A DNA stretch of 64,000 bases, from the NCBI GenBank assembly GCA_944323145.1, contig CALURJ010000003.1, positions 82,011-146,010 on the forward strand, given 5' to 3'. The DNA is from Candidatus Gastranaerophilales bacterium (GTDB lineage Bacteria; Cyanobacteriota; Vampirovibrionia; Gastranaerophilales; Gastranaerophilaceae). The position numbers and the translations under genes are program-made. Shown one piece after another: positions 37,663 to 46,940 of this stretch (position 1 is its first letter; the number at the start of each line of letters is the position of its first letter). The notes beneath the pieces were generated by a model that saw only the letters and a list, made by a program, of their open reading frames with translations, did not search any database and was not told the DNA's origin.

Positions 37663-39168
37663 ATGAAAAGACGTGCGTTTATTAGTGTATATGACAAAGT
37701 TGGATTAATAGAATTCGCGAAAAATCTTGTGGAAAAGTTTGATTATGAGATTGTTGCTTCAGGTGAAACTTTTCAGGTTTTAAAAAATGCTGATATTGAG
37801 GTAATTGATGCATCTGAATTTTCGAGTACTTCGGGAATTTTGACGGCTGAATATAATGCGTTAAACGAAACTATTTTGGCTGCAGTGCTTGCAAACAGTA
37901 ATGATTCACAACTGATGAATGATTTGGAACGAACGGCGATAAAACCTTTTGACATGGTTGTTGTTAATTTGTGTCCCTTTGAAAAACTTGCACTGGAATC
38001 AAATGATATGGATGAGGTTATATCTAAAATTGATATTGCAGGTGTTACTCTTTTAAGGGCTGGTGCAAAAAATTATAAAAATGTAACTGTTATTACGGAT
38101 AAAATTGATTATTATGTAGCATTGAATGCTAATGAATTCGGAAGGCTTAAACTTGCAACAAAAGCTTTTTATATTACATCTAATTATGACAGAGCCGTCT
38201 CTTCTCTATTTGCTGAACAATCTGGAGAGAAACCGTTTAAGACCTTTTCTCTTGAAAAATTAAGAGATTTGCAATACGGCGAAAATCCTCATCAGAAAGG
38301 TGCTGTTTATAAAACTGGTAAAATGGTAGATTATGAAGTTATTAATGAAAAAGAACTTACTTTCAATAACATTTTGAATGTTACAGAAGCAGTAAACCTT
38401 GTTAGTGAATTTTATGACGTAAACTGTGTTGCAATTATAAGACATACAAAACCATGCGGCGTTGCTCTCGGACGTTCTTTATATGAAGCTTATACAAAGG
38501 CCTTCGACTGTGATCCGGTTAGTTCTTTCTATGGTGTTGTAGGTTTTTCAAAACCTGTTGATGAAGAAGTAGCAAAACATTTGAATTCTATGGCTGTAGA
38601 AGTTGTTGTTGCTCCGGATTACGATGAGAAAGCCATAGAGTTATTTAAAGACAATTCTGATATTAAACTTGTTAAATTGAAAACTTCTTTAAAAGAATAC
38701 CGAAAACTTACGGTTGAAGAAATTATTCTGACACCATTCGGTGCGCTTGTTCAGGATAGGAACAACAGTGAGCTTGATAAAGATAAGTTTAAAGTTGTAA
38801 CAAGAGAAAAACCTACTGCCGAACAGATTGAAGATGCTGTTTTTGCATGGAAGGTTGTGAAACATGCCAAGACAAATTCTGTTGTAATTGCAAAAGATTT
38901 TAAAGCTGTTGCGATTGCTCAGGGGCAGACAAATGCAATTACTGCAGTTGAACATGCTTTGAATTATGCCTGTGACGGTTCCAAAGAAGCAGTTCTTGCC
39001 TCTGACAGCGTATTAACGGCAGAAGATTGTATATATTCTGCGGTACAGTCAAGAATAAGCTTAATCATTCAGCCGGGAGGTTCAATAAAGGATCAAAGTC
39101 TTATAGATGTCTGCGATAAATACGGAATTGCAATGATTACAACAGGTATTAGAAATTACAGGCAATAA
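37663..39168 (+). CDS. purH: PurH-like AICAR transformylase/IMP cyclohydrolase with altered active-site motifs
   Basis: 501 residues, the full length of bifunctional PurH. Both domains are present, but several catalytic motifs differ. In the IMP-cyclohydrolase part, STGGT reads ASGET (32-36), the GRVKTLHP motif is replaced by AEYNALNE (62-69), and the NLYPF tyrosine is Cys104. In the transformylase part, KHxNPCG reads RHTKPCG (260-266) and the C-terminus ends GIRNYRQ instead of GxRHFRH. LQYGENPHQ and QPGGS remain. It may be a slow, single-activity or repurposed enzyme. The start codon abuts the conserved leader RNA, and a TATAAT-like box lies further upstream. Confidence 0.85.
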   Translation: MKRRAFISVYDKVGLIEFAKNLVEKFDYEIVASGETFQVLKNADIEVIDASEFSSTSGILTAEYNALNETILAAVLANSNDSQLMNDLERTAIKPFDMVVVNLCPFEKLALESNDMDEVISKIDIAGVTLLRAGAKNYKNVTVITDKIDYYVALNANEFGRLKLATKAFYITSNYDRAVSSLFAEQSGEKPFKTFSLEKLRDLQYGENPHQKGAVYKTGKMVDYEVINEKELTFNNILNVTEAVNLVSEFYDVNCVAIIRHTKPCGVALGRSLYEAYTKAFDCDPVSSFYGVVGFSKPVDEEVAKHLNSMAVEVVVAPDYDEKAIELFKDNSDIKLVKLKTSLKEYRKLTVEEIILTPFGALVQDRNNSELDKDKFKVVTREKPTAEQIEDAVFAWKVVKHAKTNSVVIAKDFKAVAIAQGQTNAITAVEHALNYACDGSKEAVLASDSVLTAEDCIYSAVQSRISLIIQPGGSIKDQSLIDVCDKYGIAMITTGIRNYRQ

Positions 39169-39176
39169 GAGAATTA

Positions 39177-40046
39177 TTAACTGTTTTTCAATATTCTTAT
39201 AATTTGCGGATAATGGTTTAGTACTTGTTCAATCTGTAAATCATTTCCGCCTTTTTTATTGGAAGAAAATAGGGTAATTTCATTTGTCATCCCCCTTTCT
39301 CTTTCAGGATTAACATAAGTCAGTTCTGTAATTCCGCTTTTAGATATGGCAATTTTTGTCCCATTTAAAACAGCCATTGCCCAAAACCAAACGTCATCAG
39401 CATTTGGAGCTAATTCAGTAAATAATTTTTCATTTAAAACGTCTTTATACAAACAGCCGGACGGATATAAAACACCTCCGACACCTGTAAGGAAGTTTAA
39501 ATAAGAAGGTTTGCAGTTTTTTATTTTTTTAGGCCATTTTTTATATGGAGCAATACCCGTTTTTGAAAGTTTAACTTTATGTGCTCTGTGGCATACAATG
39601 TAGTTTGGGTTAGCTTCATAAGTATTTATGAGTCTTTCGAGCCAATCTTTTTCATAATATATATCATCATCGGCAGTAACAATAATATTATCAGGGTAAT
39701 TTTTTAATGCAGGAATAAGCTTTGTATATGAACGTAAGTTTTTGTGCCAGCCTATAGTTAAGCCAATATTCTTTAGTTTTAAAACTTTTTCAGGAATGTC
39801 TTTTTCCCTGTTAGGAAACTGTTCTTCCCCCAGCCATAAAATGACTTTTGAAGGTTTCACGGTTTGAGTAAGCAGAGAGTATAATGTAAAGTGAATTTCA
39901 TACATTCTTTGGGGAAAAGATGTAAGAGATATTATTACGCCATTTTTATCGTTTGTAACACCGCTTTCTTTTGCTTGTGTAATTATTTGTTCAAGAGACA
40001 CTTTATCAATTGTTTTAAGCGGTTTTTTTCTAAATAAATTAAACAT
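39177..40046 (-). CDS. Glycosyltransferase (GT-A fold, family 2-like)
   Basis: 289 residues. VIISLTSFPQRMYEIHFTLYSLLTQTVKPSKVILWL begins a GT-A nucleotide-sugar domain. IIVTADDDIYYEKDWLERLI contains the DxD metal site, and ELAPNADDVWFWAMAVLNGTKI is like the catalytic end of family 2 enzymes of the capsule/LPS type. No membrane segment is visible. It probably adds a sugar to a surface glycan. It is convergent with purH and divergent from the deaminase gene. The Arg-rich NPERERGMTNEI stretch near residue 250 may come from a dispersed repeat. Confidence 0.82.
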   Translation of the reverse strand: MFNLFRKKPLKTIDKVSLEQIITQAKESGVTNDKNGVIISLTSFPQRMYEIHFTLYSLLTQTVKPSKVILWLGEEQFPNREKDIPEKVLKLKNIGLTIGWHKNLRSYTKLIPALKNYPDNIIVTADDDIYYEKDWLERLINTYEANPNYIVCHRAHKVKLSKTGIAPYKKWPKKIKNCKPSYLNFLTGVGGVLYPSGCLYKDVLNEKLFTELAPNADDVWFWAMAVLNGTKIAISKSGITELTYVNPERERGMTNEITLFSSNKKGGNDLQIEQVLNHYPQIIRILKNS

Positions 40047-40120
40047 AGGTTTATGATATTATATAAAGAAATATTTGCAAGCGTAATTCTTTTATAATAC
40101 AATATGTGCGGAGGAAAGTT

Positions 40121-40567
40121 ATGGAAATTAAATCATGGGAAGATTACTTTTTAGACCTTGCAAAAACCTGTGCAAGCAGATCTAATTGTATAAGAGCTCA
40201 GGTAGGGGCTGTAATTGTAGGAGATGATAAAAAAATTAAAGCAACCGGATATAACGGAACGCCTTCTAAAGTTGAATCTTGCTATGAACGCGGTGAATGC
40301 TACAGAATTAAGCATAATATTCCTTCGGGAACCAGATATGAAACCTGCCGTTCAATTCATGCGGAGCAAAATGCTATAATTCAAGCTGGTCAGGACAGAT
40401 GCAAAGGTTCTACAATGTATATCTGGGGGCATAATTTTATTTGTATTCTGTGTAAAAGATTTATTGTTCAATCAGGTATAAAAGATGTTGTTTTGAGAAA
40501 AGATGAAAATTCTCCTGTTTTGCATGTAACGGTTGATGATATAAGACGCGAACTTGAAGAGGAATAA
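40121..40567 (+). CDS. dCMP/cytidine deaminase family protein (ComEB-like)
   Basis: 148 residues with the zinc deaminase signature: HAE (80-82) with catalytic Glu82, and CxxC at C108/C111 (FICILC, where the usual Pro before the first Cys is Ile). A long insert with extra Cys residues (YERGECYRIKHNIPSGTRYETC) is typical of dCMP deaminases (dCTD/ComEB). These convert dCMP to dUMP for dTTP synthesis. The ATG at 40121 follows GGAGG by 6 nt; an upstream GTG at 40106 overlaps that site and is rejected. It precedes fliE by ~170 nt. Confidence 0.87.
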   Translation: MEIKSWEDYFLDLAKTCASRSNCIRAQVGAVIVGDDKKIKATGYNGTPSKVESCYERGECYRIKHNIPSGTRYETCRSIHAEQNAIIQAGQDRCKGSTMYIWGHNFICILCKRFIVQSGIKDVVLRKDENSPVLHVTVDDIRRELEEE

Positions 40568-40740
40568 AACCTCATACTAACTTGCTTTTCTAAAAAAAAT
40601 CATTAAATTCATGCCGGCAGGTAGTAAGTTCGACCTAAATTTCTTAAATTGTCTACTGAATTTGGAGGATTTTTGCCTGTTATCTGTATAAAATCAGCAA
40701 ATATTAATGTATGATAAATATAGAAAGGCAGGTAGATTTA

Positions 40741-41073
40741 ATGGACAGTTTTTATCCTCAATATGATTTGGCGGGCAGAATTCAGCACACAAAACTTGAT
40801 ACCGGTATGACACCGTCTGTCAGAATGTCAAGAGTTGAAGATAACGCATCACCTGATTTTAAACAGGTAATGTCAGGTCTGGTCGAAAACCTTAATACCG
40901 AACTTAATGCTCCTGATAATCTGTTGAAAGATGTTATGTCTGGAAACGGCAATGTTGATATCCATGATGTTATGACTGCTATGGCAAAATCGGAAATTAG
41001 TATTAACGTTGCAACTCAAATCACCGGAAAAGTCATACAAGCGTATGACAAAGTTATGCAGATTCAGGTGTAA
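40741..41073 (+). CDS. fliE: Flagellar hook-basal body protein FliE
   Basis: 110 residues. The C-terminal half DIHDVMTAMAKSEISINVATQITGKVIQAYDKVMQIQV matches the FliE consensus (DVH-V--A--KA--S----V-VRNK-V-AY-E-M-M-V). This protein joins the MS ring to the rod. The N-terminal half is less typical and Asn/Asp-rich. The ATG at 40741 follows an AGGCAGGTAG region; an earlier ATG at 40711 lacks a site. It heads the fliE-fliF-fliG-like-fliH-flhA set. FliE family membership is from this C-terminal pattern and gene order. Confidence 0.85.
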   Translation: MDSFYPQYDLAGRIQHTKLDTGMTPSVRMSRVEDNASPDFKQVMSGLVENLNTELNAPDNLLKDVMSGNGNVDIHDVMTAMAKSEISINVATQITGKVIQAYDKVMQIQV

Positions 41074-41158
41074 AATAGGATTAGAAAACTATTAAATCAG
41101 ATTGGGGCATAGCATAACATTAAAATTTATTGGTTAATGCTTGCTAAGAGGACAAAGA

Positions 41159-42826
41159 ATGGATTTTTCAAAGATACTGGAGAATAAACCTTTATTATAC
41201 GGGATAATCGGCGGAGTTATTTTATTACTGGCTCTGTTTATCACTATAGGAATTGTAAGTTCTTCTAACAAATCCGCTGGCGGTACGGAAATAACAGGCG
41301 AACCTTTAAAAGAGAATGTGGATCTTTTAACAACGGATAATGCGGGAAAAGCTATTGAAATTCAGGCGCTTCTTGCGAAATATGATATTGCGGTCAGCAG
41401 AAGACTGGACGGTACAAAATCTATTCTTTACCTGAAAAAAGGCGACTGTAAAACCGGTAGAAAGGCCTGCTATACAACTGATAGAGATTTGGCTTTAATC
41501 CAGATTGTTCAAAGCGGTCTTATGGATCAAAATGTAGGACTTGAAATTTTTGACAAAGGTGATTTTACATCAACTAAAGAAGACAAAAAAATAAGGCTTT
41601 CAAGAGCTATTAACGGGGAACTTTCAAGACTTATAAGACGAATTGACGGAGTTGACAATGCTTCGGTATTTATTTCAATTCCGGAACAGACTATGTTTAC
41701 CTCAATGCAAAAACCTGTTACGGCAACAGTTCAAATTACTCTGGCAAAAGATTCATCCAAGCTCGATCAGCTTAAAGTTAAAGCTATTACAAATCTTCTT
41801 CTCGGAAGTGTTACGGGATTAACAGCTGAAAATATTGCCATAACTGATACAAACGGAAACACCTACCACAGTATTATGAATGCGGAAGATGAAATGCTCA
41901 GACGCCTGGAAGAAAATGATAAGTATATGACTACGAAGGTTAATCAGCAGTTGGATAGACTTATCGGTCAGGGGAATTATGTTGCAACCGTAAGCACATT
42001 CCTTCGTCAGGCTCCTGTTGAAAAGTTTACAATAGATTATGACCCTGAGAGAAAGGCTTCAGTAACTGAACAAACTTTCTCTGAAGGTTTAGGCGACAGA
42101 ACAAATGATACAAACAGAAATGTAAATGCAGTGAGCGTATATCTTCCGAACGGGCTTCCGAACGGTTCTTCAGATTCAAGCCAGAACAGAAACTATTCAA
42201 GAACAGCAAGAGAAACTCAATACGGGGTTACCAAGACACAAACAAATGAATATATAAAACCGGGAGTTGTAGAAGATATTTCAATTGCGGTAACATTAGA
42301 TAAAAATGCTCTTCCGTCAAATACGACTCTTGAGGAATTAAAAGAGTTAATTGCAAAAGCAGCAAGCCCGAAAGTTGATCCGGAAAATGTTTCTATAGCA
42401 TTTTCAGATTCAACGGATCCTTATCTCGCTTCCGACAGGCCTGCTAATCTGCCGAAGCCGGATGAAACAGGGAATCCTTGGTGGCTTGCAATCGCTCTCA
42501 GTGCAATCGGTTTAATAATAGTATTTAAAGCTGTTTCCAATAAAGTTCAGCAGATACAGGAAGCAAACAGACGCGAAGTTGAACAGCTCAGACAAAAAAC
42601 CGCACAGCAGGAAAAACAATTGATGGATATTAATCAGCGTGCAGCTCAATTGACGGAAAGGCAGTCCGAACTGGCACAGGGACTCGTTGAACAGCAGCAG
42701 AGAGGTTATATACAACAGCAAACTCCTGATCAACTGGTAGATACATTATCTAATCTTTCTGCAGAATTGTCGGATGCTGATGATGAAGCCGGTGAAAAGA
42801 TAAAAAGCTGGATTGAGCAAGGGTAG
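41159..42826 (+). CDS. fliF: Flagellar MS-ring protein FliF
   Basis: 555 residues with two membrane helices (~12-35 and ~440-462). A YscJ/FliF-type domain (LLAKYDIAVSRRLDGTKSILYL, LSRLIRRIDGVDNASVFISIPEQTMF) and a C-terminal periplasmic FliF_C region precede the second helix. The cytoplasmic tail ends EKIKSWIEQ, the usual FliG-binding segment. FliF forms the membrane ring housing the export gate. Insertions such as GDCKTGRKACYTTDRD are unusual. The ATG at 41159 follows AAGAGGA; a TTG at 41141 is less likely. The FliG-like gene follows after 227 nt that include the leader element. Confidence 0.93.
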   Translation: MDFSKILENKPLLYGIIGGVILLLALFITIGIVSSSNKSAGGTEITGEPLKENVDLLTTDNAGKAIEIQALLAKYDIAVSRRLDGTKSILYLKKGDCKTGRKACYTTDRDLALIQIVQSGLMDQNVGLEIFDKGDFTSTKEDKKIRLSRAINGELSRLIRRIDGVDNASVFISIPEQTMFTSMQKPVTATVQITLAKDSSKLDQLKVKAITNLLLGSVTGLTAENIAITDTNGNTYHSIMNAEDEMLRRLEENDKYMTTKVNQQLDRLIGQGNYVATVSTFLRQAPVEKFTIDYDPERKASVTEQTFSEGLGDRTNDTNRNVNAVSVYLPNGLPNGSSDSSQNRNYSRTARETQYGVTKTQTNEYIKPGVVEDISIAVTLDKNALPSNTTLEELKELIAKAASPKVDPENVSIAFSDSTDPYLASDRPANLPKPDETGNPWWLAIALSAIGLIIVFKAVSNKVQQIQEANRREVEQLRQKTAQQEKQLMDINQRAAQLTERQSELAQGLVEQQQRGYIQQQTPDQLVDTLSNLSAELSDADDEAGEKIKSWIEQG

Positions 42827-42869
42827 TTTAGAAGCGGAAAGTCCGGAAAGCAAGAGGGCAGGCTAAATA

Positions 42870-43053
42870 AAAGAAAGGAAAGTTTATAAAGCAAAGAAGG
42901 TGCGAGGGATAAGATTAAGCATAGAATCGAGTTCAGATTGGTAAAGCTCCCCGAGTGCGTTGACTAAACAAAGCGACAGTACTAAAGATAATGGAGTTAA
43001 TGTAAGATAAGCTAAAAGCGCCTTAAAAGCAGTCGTAAGCTATGGTATAAAAG
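42870..43053 (+). ncRNA. Conserved leader RNA element, copy B (before the fliG-like gene)
   Basis: It lies in the 227-nt gap between fliF and the FliG-like gene and ends at its ATG. It shares with copy A (37481-37662) the blocks listed there in the same order. TGCGTTGAC can pair with GTTAATGTA using wobble pairs. AAGGTGC pairs with GCGCCTT. The final block GTCGTAAGCTATGGTATAAA is identical and directly precedes the start codon, with no Shine-Dalgarno site. Between the blocks the sequence differs, as expected for a conserved structured RNA rather than a recent duplication. Confidence 0.7.
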
Positions 43054-44073
43054 ATGGCAATAGAAGGATTTGATTATAAAGGTTTTGCACAGAATTTAGC
43101 ACAGCAGGCTCTGGAATTAATCCCTAAGGATTTTGACGATAACCAGAAAAATTATGTTGCAAATACTCTTTTGAATTTTTCAACCATCGCCGGACAGGCA
43201 TTGAATGATGATAACCAGATGAATTTTAATCTGGATCAGGCAATGATGATTACTCAAATCATTGCGGAATGGTCTTTCCATAAATCGGTCGACTTAATAC
43301 GTTCGGGCATCCCGCAGCAATACTGGGATCCGATTATGCAGAAAATTGCTTTCACAATATTTGAAGTGGCAAAGAATGCTTATCATCAAGGATTGCCTCA
43401 AGACCAGTGTTTACAGCTTATTGAACACCATGTTAAAAAGACTTATCTGGACTGTATTGCAGAACTTAAAGATAAAAATTTAATAGATGAAGGTTTGATG
43501 GAACAAGCTGCAAGCCAGTCTAATATTGATGCTATGATGCAGGAACAAACTCAGGCTGAGCAGCAGGCACAACAGGCGCAGCAAGCTCAAAATCAAACTG
43601 TTCCTCAGCAGACTCAAGGCCCGATACCTCCTGGGGCTCCTGTTCAGGAACCGCTGGGCGGCGACGCAAAAGTATTTAAACTGGCAACCCTTGCTCTCCT
43701 GTTCCAAAAAATGAAACAGGAGAAGGTACAGACAATTTTAAATAAGTTTAATCCTGATGATGCAAATTCTGTTATAAAATTTATGGGAATGCCGGATTTG
43801 GGAGAAAAAATTGACCCGGGTATAACAATGCGCTGCCTGGAAGAAATTAAAACTTCTTTACCTGCTTTTCATCAGGATTTAAGCCCTTCAAAAATTATTC
43901 ATAAAATTCAAAATGTTTCGCAATATTTCGACAGATCACAACTTGAAAATATATTAAGACCTGAACGCACAAAGGTGAAAAGGTTTGTCTTTACGGCTTT
44001 AGAGGGAGAGTACTTAGAAATGCCTCCGAAAGTTGCAAATATTATTGCCACACATATCGAAGATAGTGTATAA
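43054..44073 (+). CDS. FliG-like (divergent) protein
   Basis: 339 residues at the fliG position between fliF and fliH. The N-terminal ~130 residues are helical and unfamiliar. A Gln-rich linker follows (~165-190). The C-terminal ~150 residues (KVFKLATLALLFQKMKQEKVQTILNKFNPDDANSVIKFMGMPDL, IDPGITMRCLEEIKTSLP) resemble the helical repeats of FliG (cf. ILSYLDPQKAAEVL). The usual EHPQ motif and the charged torque helix are not evident. The FliG identity is inferred from position and weak pattern; if correct, torque function may be lost. Its ATG abuts leader element copy B. Confidence 0.6.
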   Translation: MAIEGFDYKGFAQNLAQQALELIPKDFDDNQKNYVANTLLNFSTIAGQALNDDNQMNFNLDQAMMITQIIAEWSFHKSVDLIRSGIPQQYWDPIMQKIAFTIFEVAKNAYHQGLPQDQCLQLIEHHVKKTYLDCIAELKDKNLIDEGLMEQAASQSNIDAMMQEQTQAEQQAQQAQQAQNQTVPQQTQGPIPPGAPVQEPLGGDAKVFKLATLALLFQKMKQEKVQTILNKFNPDDANSVIKFMGMPDLGEKIDPGITMRCLEEIKTSLPAFHQDLSPSKIIHKIQNVSQYFDRSQLENILRPERTKVKRFVFTALEGEYLEMPPKVANIIATHIEDSV

Positions 44074-44084
44074 TACAATTAATC

Positions 44085-44792
44085 ATGATTATTAAAAAGA
44101 AATCATCCAAACCTGTTCAACAAAATGAGAATGTTGAAGAACAGGTTAATAAAGAACCTGAAATTAAGGTTGAAAAAGAAGAGGAAACAATAGACCTGTT
44201 CAACCTTGATAATATAGATTTTAAACAGCGTCAGGAACGCAGACGTGGTGACAGAAGAAGAGGTTTCAGGAGAATTGACGACAGAAACCTTATTTCGCGT
44301 GCAAGGGAAGAAGCGCAGAGTATAAAAGAAGCTGCTGCAAAAGAGGGTTATCAGGATGGTTTGACTCAGGCAAAATCTGATATTGATGAAGTTAAAAATG
44401 CAATAACCGGTTTTATGTCGGCTAAGCAGGAAGTATTTGATTATATTGCTCCAAATATTCTTGAAATAAGTCTTGATATTGCAAAAAAAATTATTAAAAA
44501 AGAAATACAGCAGGATTCTTCAATAATTTTGAACAATCTTTTGGATATATTGAAAGGGCTTTCCAAAGAAGAAACAAAAATTACGTTGAAGGTAAATCCC
44601 ATGCAGGCTTCAATGTTAAAAGCTGAAATCCCGGAATTGTTGAATACGGCGGGACTGGAAGCTAAGGTTCTCATTGTTCCGGATGAAACAATAATGGAAG
44701 GCGGTTGTATGGTTACAACCAATAACGGTGTAATAGATGCGACAATTGAAACGCAATTGTCGGTAATAAGTGAGGCTCTGAAGGAAATTTAA
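44085..44792 (+). CDS. fliH: Flagellar assembly protein FliH (SctL-like)
   Basis: 235 residues. A Lys/Glu- and Arg-rich N-terminus (QRQERRRGDRRRGFRRID) precedes a coiled-coil/helical region with the FliH-like AREEAQSIKEAAAKEGYQDG repeats. The C-terminal domain is LDIAKKIIKKEIQQDSSIILNNLLDILK, then ITLKVNPMQASMLKAEIPEL and VIVP-type strands ending in GGCMVTTNNGVIDATIETQL. FliH binds and regulates the FliI ATPase, which is not in this window. It overlaps flhA by 1 nt (TAATG), so the two are translationally coupled. Confidence 0.88.
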   Translation: MIIKKKSSKPVQQNENVEEQVNKEPEIKVEKEEETIDLFNLDNIDFKQRQERRRGDRRRGFRRIDDRNLISRAREEAQSIKEAAAKEGYQDGLTQAKSDIDEVKNAITGFMSAKQEVFDYIAPNILEISLDIAKKIIKKEIQQDSSIILNNLLDILKGLSKEETKITLKVNPMQASMLKAEIPELLNTAGLEAKVLIVPDETIMEGGCMVTTNNGVIDATIETQLSVISEALKEI

Positions 44793-46903
44793 TGGCACAG
44801 GAACAGGCTCAAGGCGGAGGAACAAATTTAAGTGAAATTTTTATGGCAATATTTGTACTATTGCTTATTGTTCTGTTGCTTGTTGAGCTTCCAAACTGGG
44901 TTGTTAATTTTTGTATAAGTTTGAATATTGCTCTAGGTGTTGTTCTTTTGATGATTTCTTTATACGTTAAAAAGACACTGGAGCTGGCTTCTTTCCCTTC
45001 AATTATTCTTATCGGAACGATGTTCAGACTTGTTCTGTCAATCGCATCTACCAGATTAATTTTGTCAAAGGGTGAGGCTGGCGAAGTAATTCATGCTTTT
45101 GGAACATTCGTAACCGGCGGTAATATGATTGTAGGCGGTGTAATCTTCCTGATTATTACTGTTGTACAGTTTATGGTAATTACAAAAGGTGCTGAACGTA
45201 TCGCTGAAGTTGCTGCCCGTTTTGCATTGGACGCTATGCCCGGTAAACAGATGACGATTGATGCGGACTTTAATGCCGGCTTGATATCTCCTGAAGAAGC
45301 TACTAAAAAACGTGAGGACCTGCAGAGAGAATCAAACCTTTTCGGTAGTATGGACGGTGCCATGAAGTTCGTAAAAGGTGATACAATTGCGGGTATCATT
45401 ATTGTTTTAATTAACATTATCGGTGGTTTATGTATCGGTTGTTTGATGAACCAGATGCCGATAGCAGATGCAGTTTCTAAATATACAATCTTAACAATCG
45501 GTGACGGTTTGGCTTCCCAGTTGCCTTCACTTTTAATGTCAATTGCGGCAGGTGTATTCATGACTCGTTCATCGGCTGCTAATTCTTTAGGTACTGATGT
45601 AACAGGACAGATTATAAGCAAACCGAATGCTCTGTTTTTGGCTGCAATGTTCTTATTCTTCCTTGCAATCACGGGGCATACATGGTTCTGGCAGGGAACA
45701 GGGCTGCCGTTTCTGCCGTTCTTTATGTTTGCTGTCGGGCTTTTTATTGCCGGATTTTCAACTCTTATCAACGCAGATGTTCAATCTCAATTAGGGCAGC
45801 TGGAAAATGTACGTCAAAACATGCAGGATCTTGTTAACCCGAACAGAATGTATGAACGTTTAGGGGTTGATGTTTTGAGCTTGCAGGTAGGGTCAAATCT
45901 TCTTGTAATTGCCGACCCTGACCAGGAAGGCCAATTGCTCGCCAAAATAGCCGCTTTACGTCAAAGAGTTACTGATGAACTCGGATATATTCTTCCAAAC
46001 ATAAGAATTATGGATTCATCCGCGCTCGATGCCAATGAATATATGATATCAATCCGCGGTAACACAGTTGCAACCGGATATGTTTATCCGGGTAAATTAA
46101 TGGTAATTGCAGACCAGTGGGATGCTATGAAAAAAGATGTTCCGCAGGATGCTATAATAGGTATAGATCCGACTTACCAGACACAGGCTTACTGGATTTC
46201 TCCGGAAGCTGCTAAAACTGCGCGTTCTGTAACGGCTGTTGATTCAACCGATGTTATTGTAACTCACCTTCAGGAATGTGTGAGAAAACACGTTGATGAG
46301 GTTATGACAAAAACCGATGTTCTTAAACTTATGGAACTTGTTCGTTCACAAGACCCGACACTTGTTAATGACCTTGTACCGACAATTATTTCTACAAGCG
46401 ATTTGAGAAAGATTTTTGTTAACTTAATCAGAGAAAAAGTTTCTATCAAGGATATTATATTTGTATTTGAAAGATTGTGTGATTACGCAAGATTTTCAAA
46501 AGAACCTGATATCTTGTCAGAACGTTTGAGAGCAGCCTTGGGACGCCAGATTTGCCTTGCGAATGTCGGGGATGACAGAGTGTTGTATGCCCTGACACTT
46601 TCTCCGGAATGGGAAAAAACACTTGATGACAGCTGCCAGAGAACAGAACTCGGTACAATGTTTCTGTTAAATCCTATGCAGGTTCAGGAATTAATTGAAA
46701 CAACAGCGACAACCTTAATGCGTGCTCATCAGGCGTGCGGCCAGCAGCCCGTAATTTTATGCTCTCCGAGAATACGACTGCCTCTCTATCAGCTTCTTGA
46801 ACGTCATATTCCGACAATTGTTGTAATATCTTATTCTGAATTGATTACTGATATTAAGGTCGAAGCTATAGATACAATCGGCGAGTCTTATGCCGTTGAG
46901 TAA
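44792..46903 (+). CDS. flhA: Flagellar biosynthesis/type III export protein FlhA
   Basis: 703 residues, normal FlhA length. About eight N-terminal membrane helices contain the FHIPEP signature RLVLSIASTRLILSKGEAGEVI and GAERIAEVAARFALDAMPGKQMTIDAD. The large cytoplasmic domain (residues ~360-703) forms the substrate/chaperone docking ring. FlhA is the core of the export gate and is shared by flagella and type III injectisomes (SctV). The other gate genes (flhB, fliP, fliQ, fliR) are not near. Its start overlaps the fliH stop by 1 nt. Confidence 0.95.
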   Translation: MAQEQAQGGGTNLSEIFMAIFVLLLIVLLLVELPNWVVNFCISLNIALGVVLLMISLYVKKTLELASFPSIILIGTMFRLVLSIASTRLILSKGEAGEVIHAFGTFVTGGNMIVGGVIFLIITVVQFMVITKGAERIAEVAARFALDAMPGKQMTIDADFNAGLISPEEATKKREDLQRESNLFGSMDGAMKFVKGDTIAGIIIVLINIIGGLCIGCLMNQMPIADAVSKYTILTIGDGLASQLPSLLMSIAAGVFMTRSSAANSLGTDVTGQIISKPNALFLAAMFLFFLAITGHTWFWQGTGLPFLPFFMFAVGLFIAGFSTLINADVQSQLGQLENVRQNMQDLVNPNRMYERLGVDVLSLQVGSNLLVIADPDQEGQLLAKIAALRQRVTDELGYILPNIRIMDSSALDANEYMISIRGNTVATGYVYPGKLMVIADQWDAMKKDVPQDAIIGIDPTYQTQAYWISPEAAKTARSVTAVDSTDVIVTHLQECVRKHVDEVMTKTDVLKLMELVRSQDPTLVNDLVPTIISTSDLRKIFVNLIREKVSIKDIIFVFERLCDYARFSKEPDILSERLRAALGRQICLANVGDDRVLYALTLSPEWEKTLDDSCQRTELGTMFLLNPMQVQELIETTATTLMRAHQACGQQPVILCSPRIRLPLYQLLERHIPTIVVISYSELITDIKVEAIDTIGESYAVE

Positions 46904-46940
46904 CGGTGCGCAGTTGTGTTGCAGATAAGGGGTAGACTCA

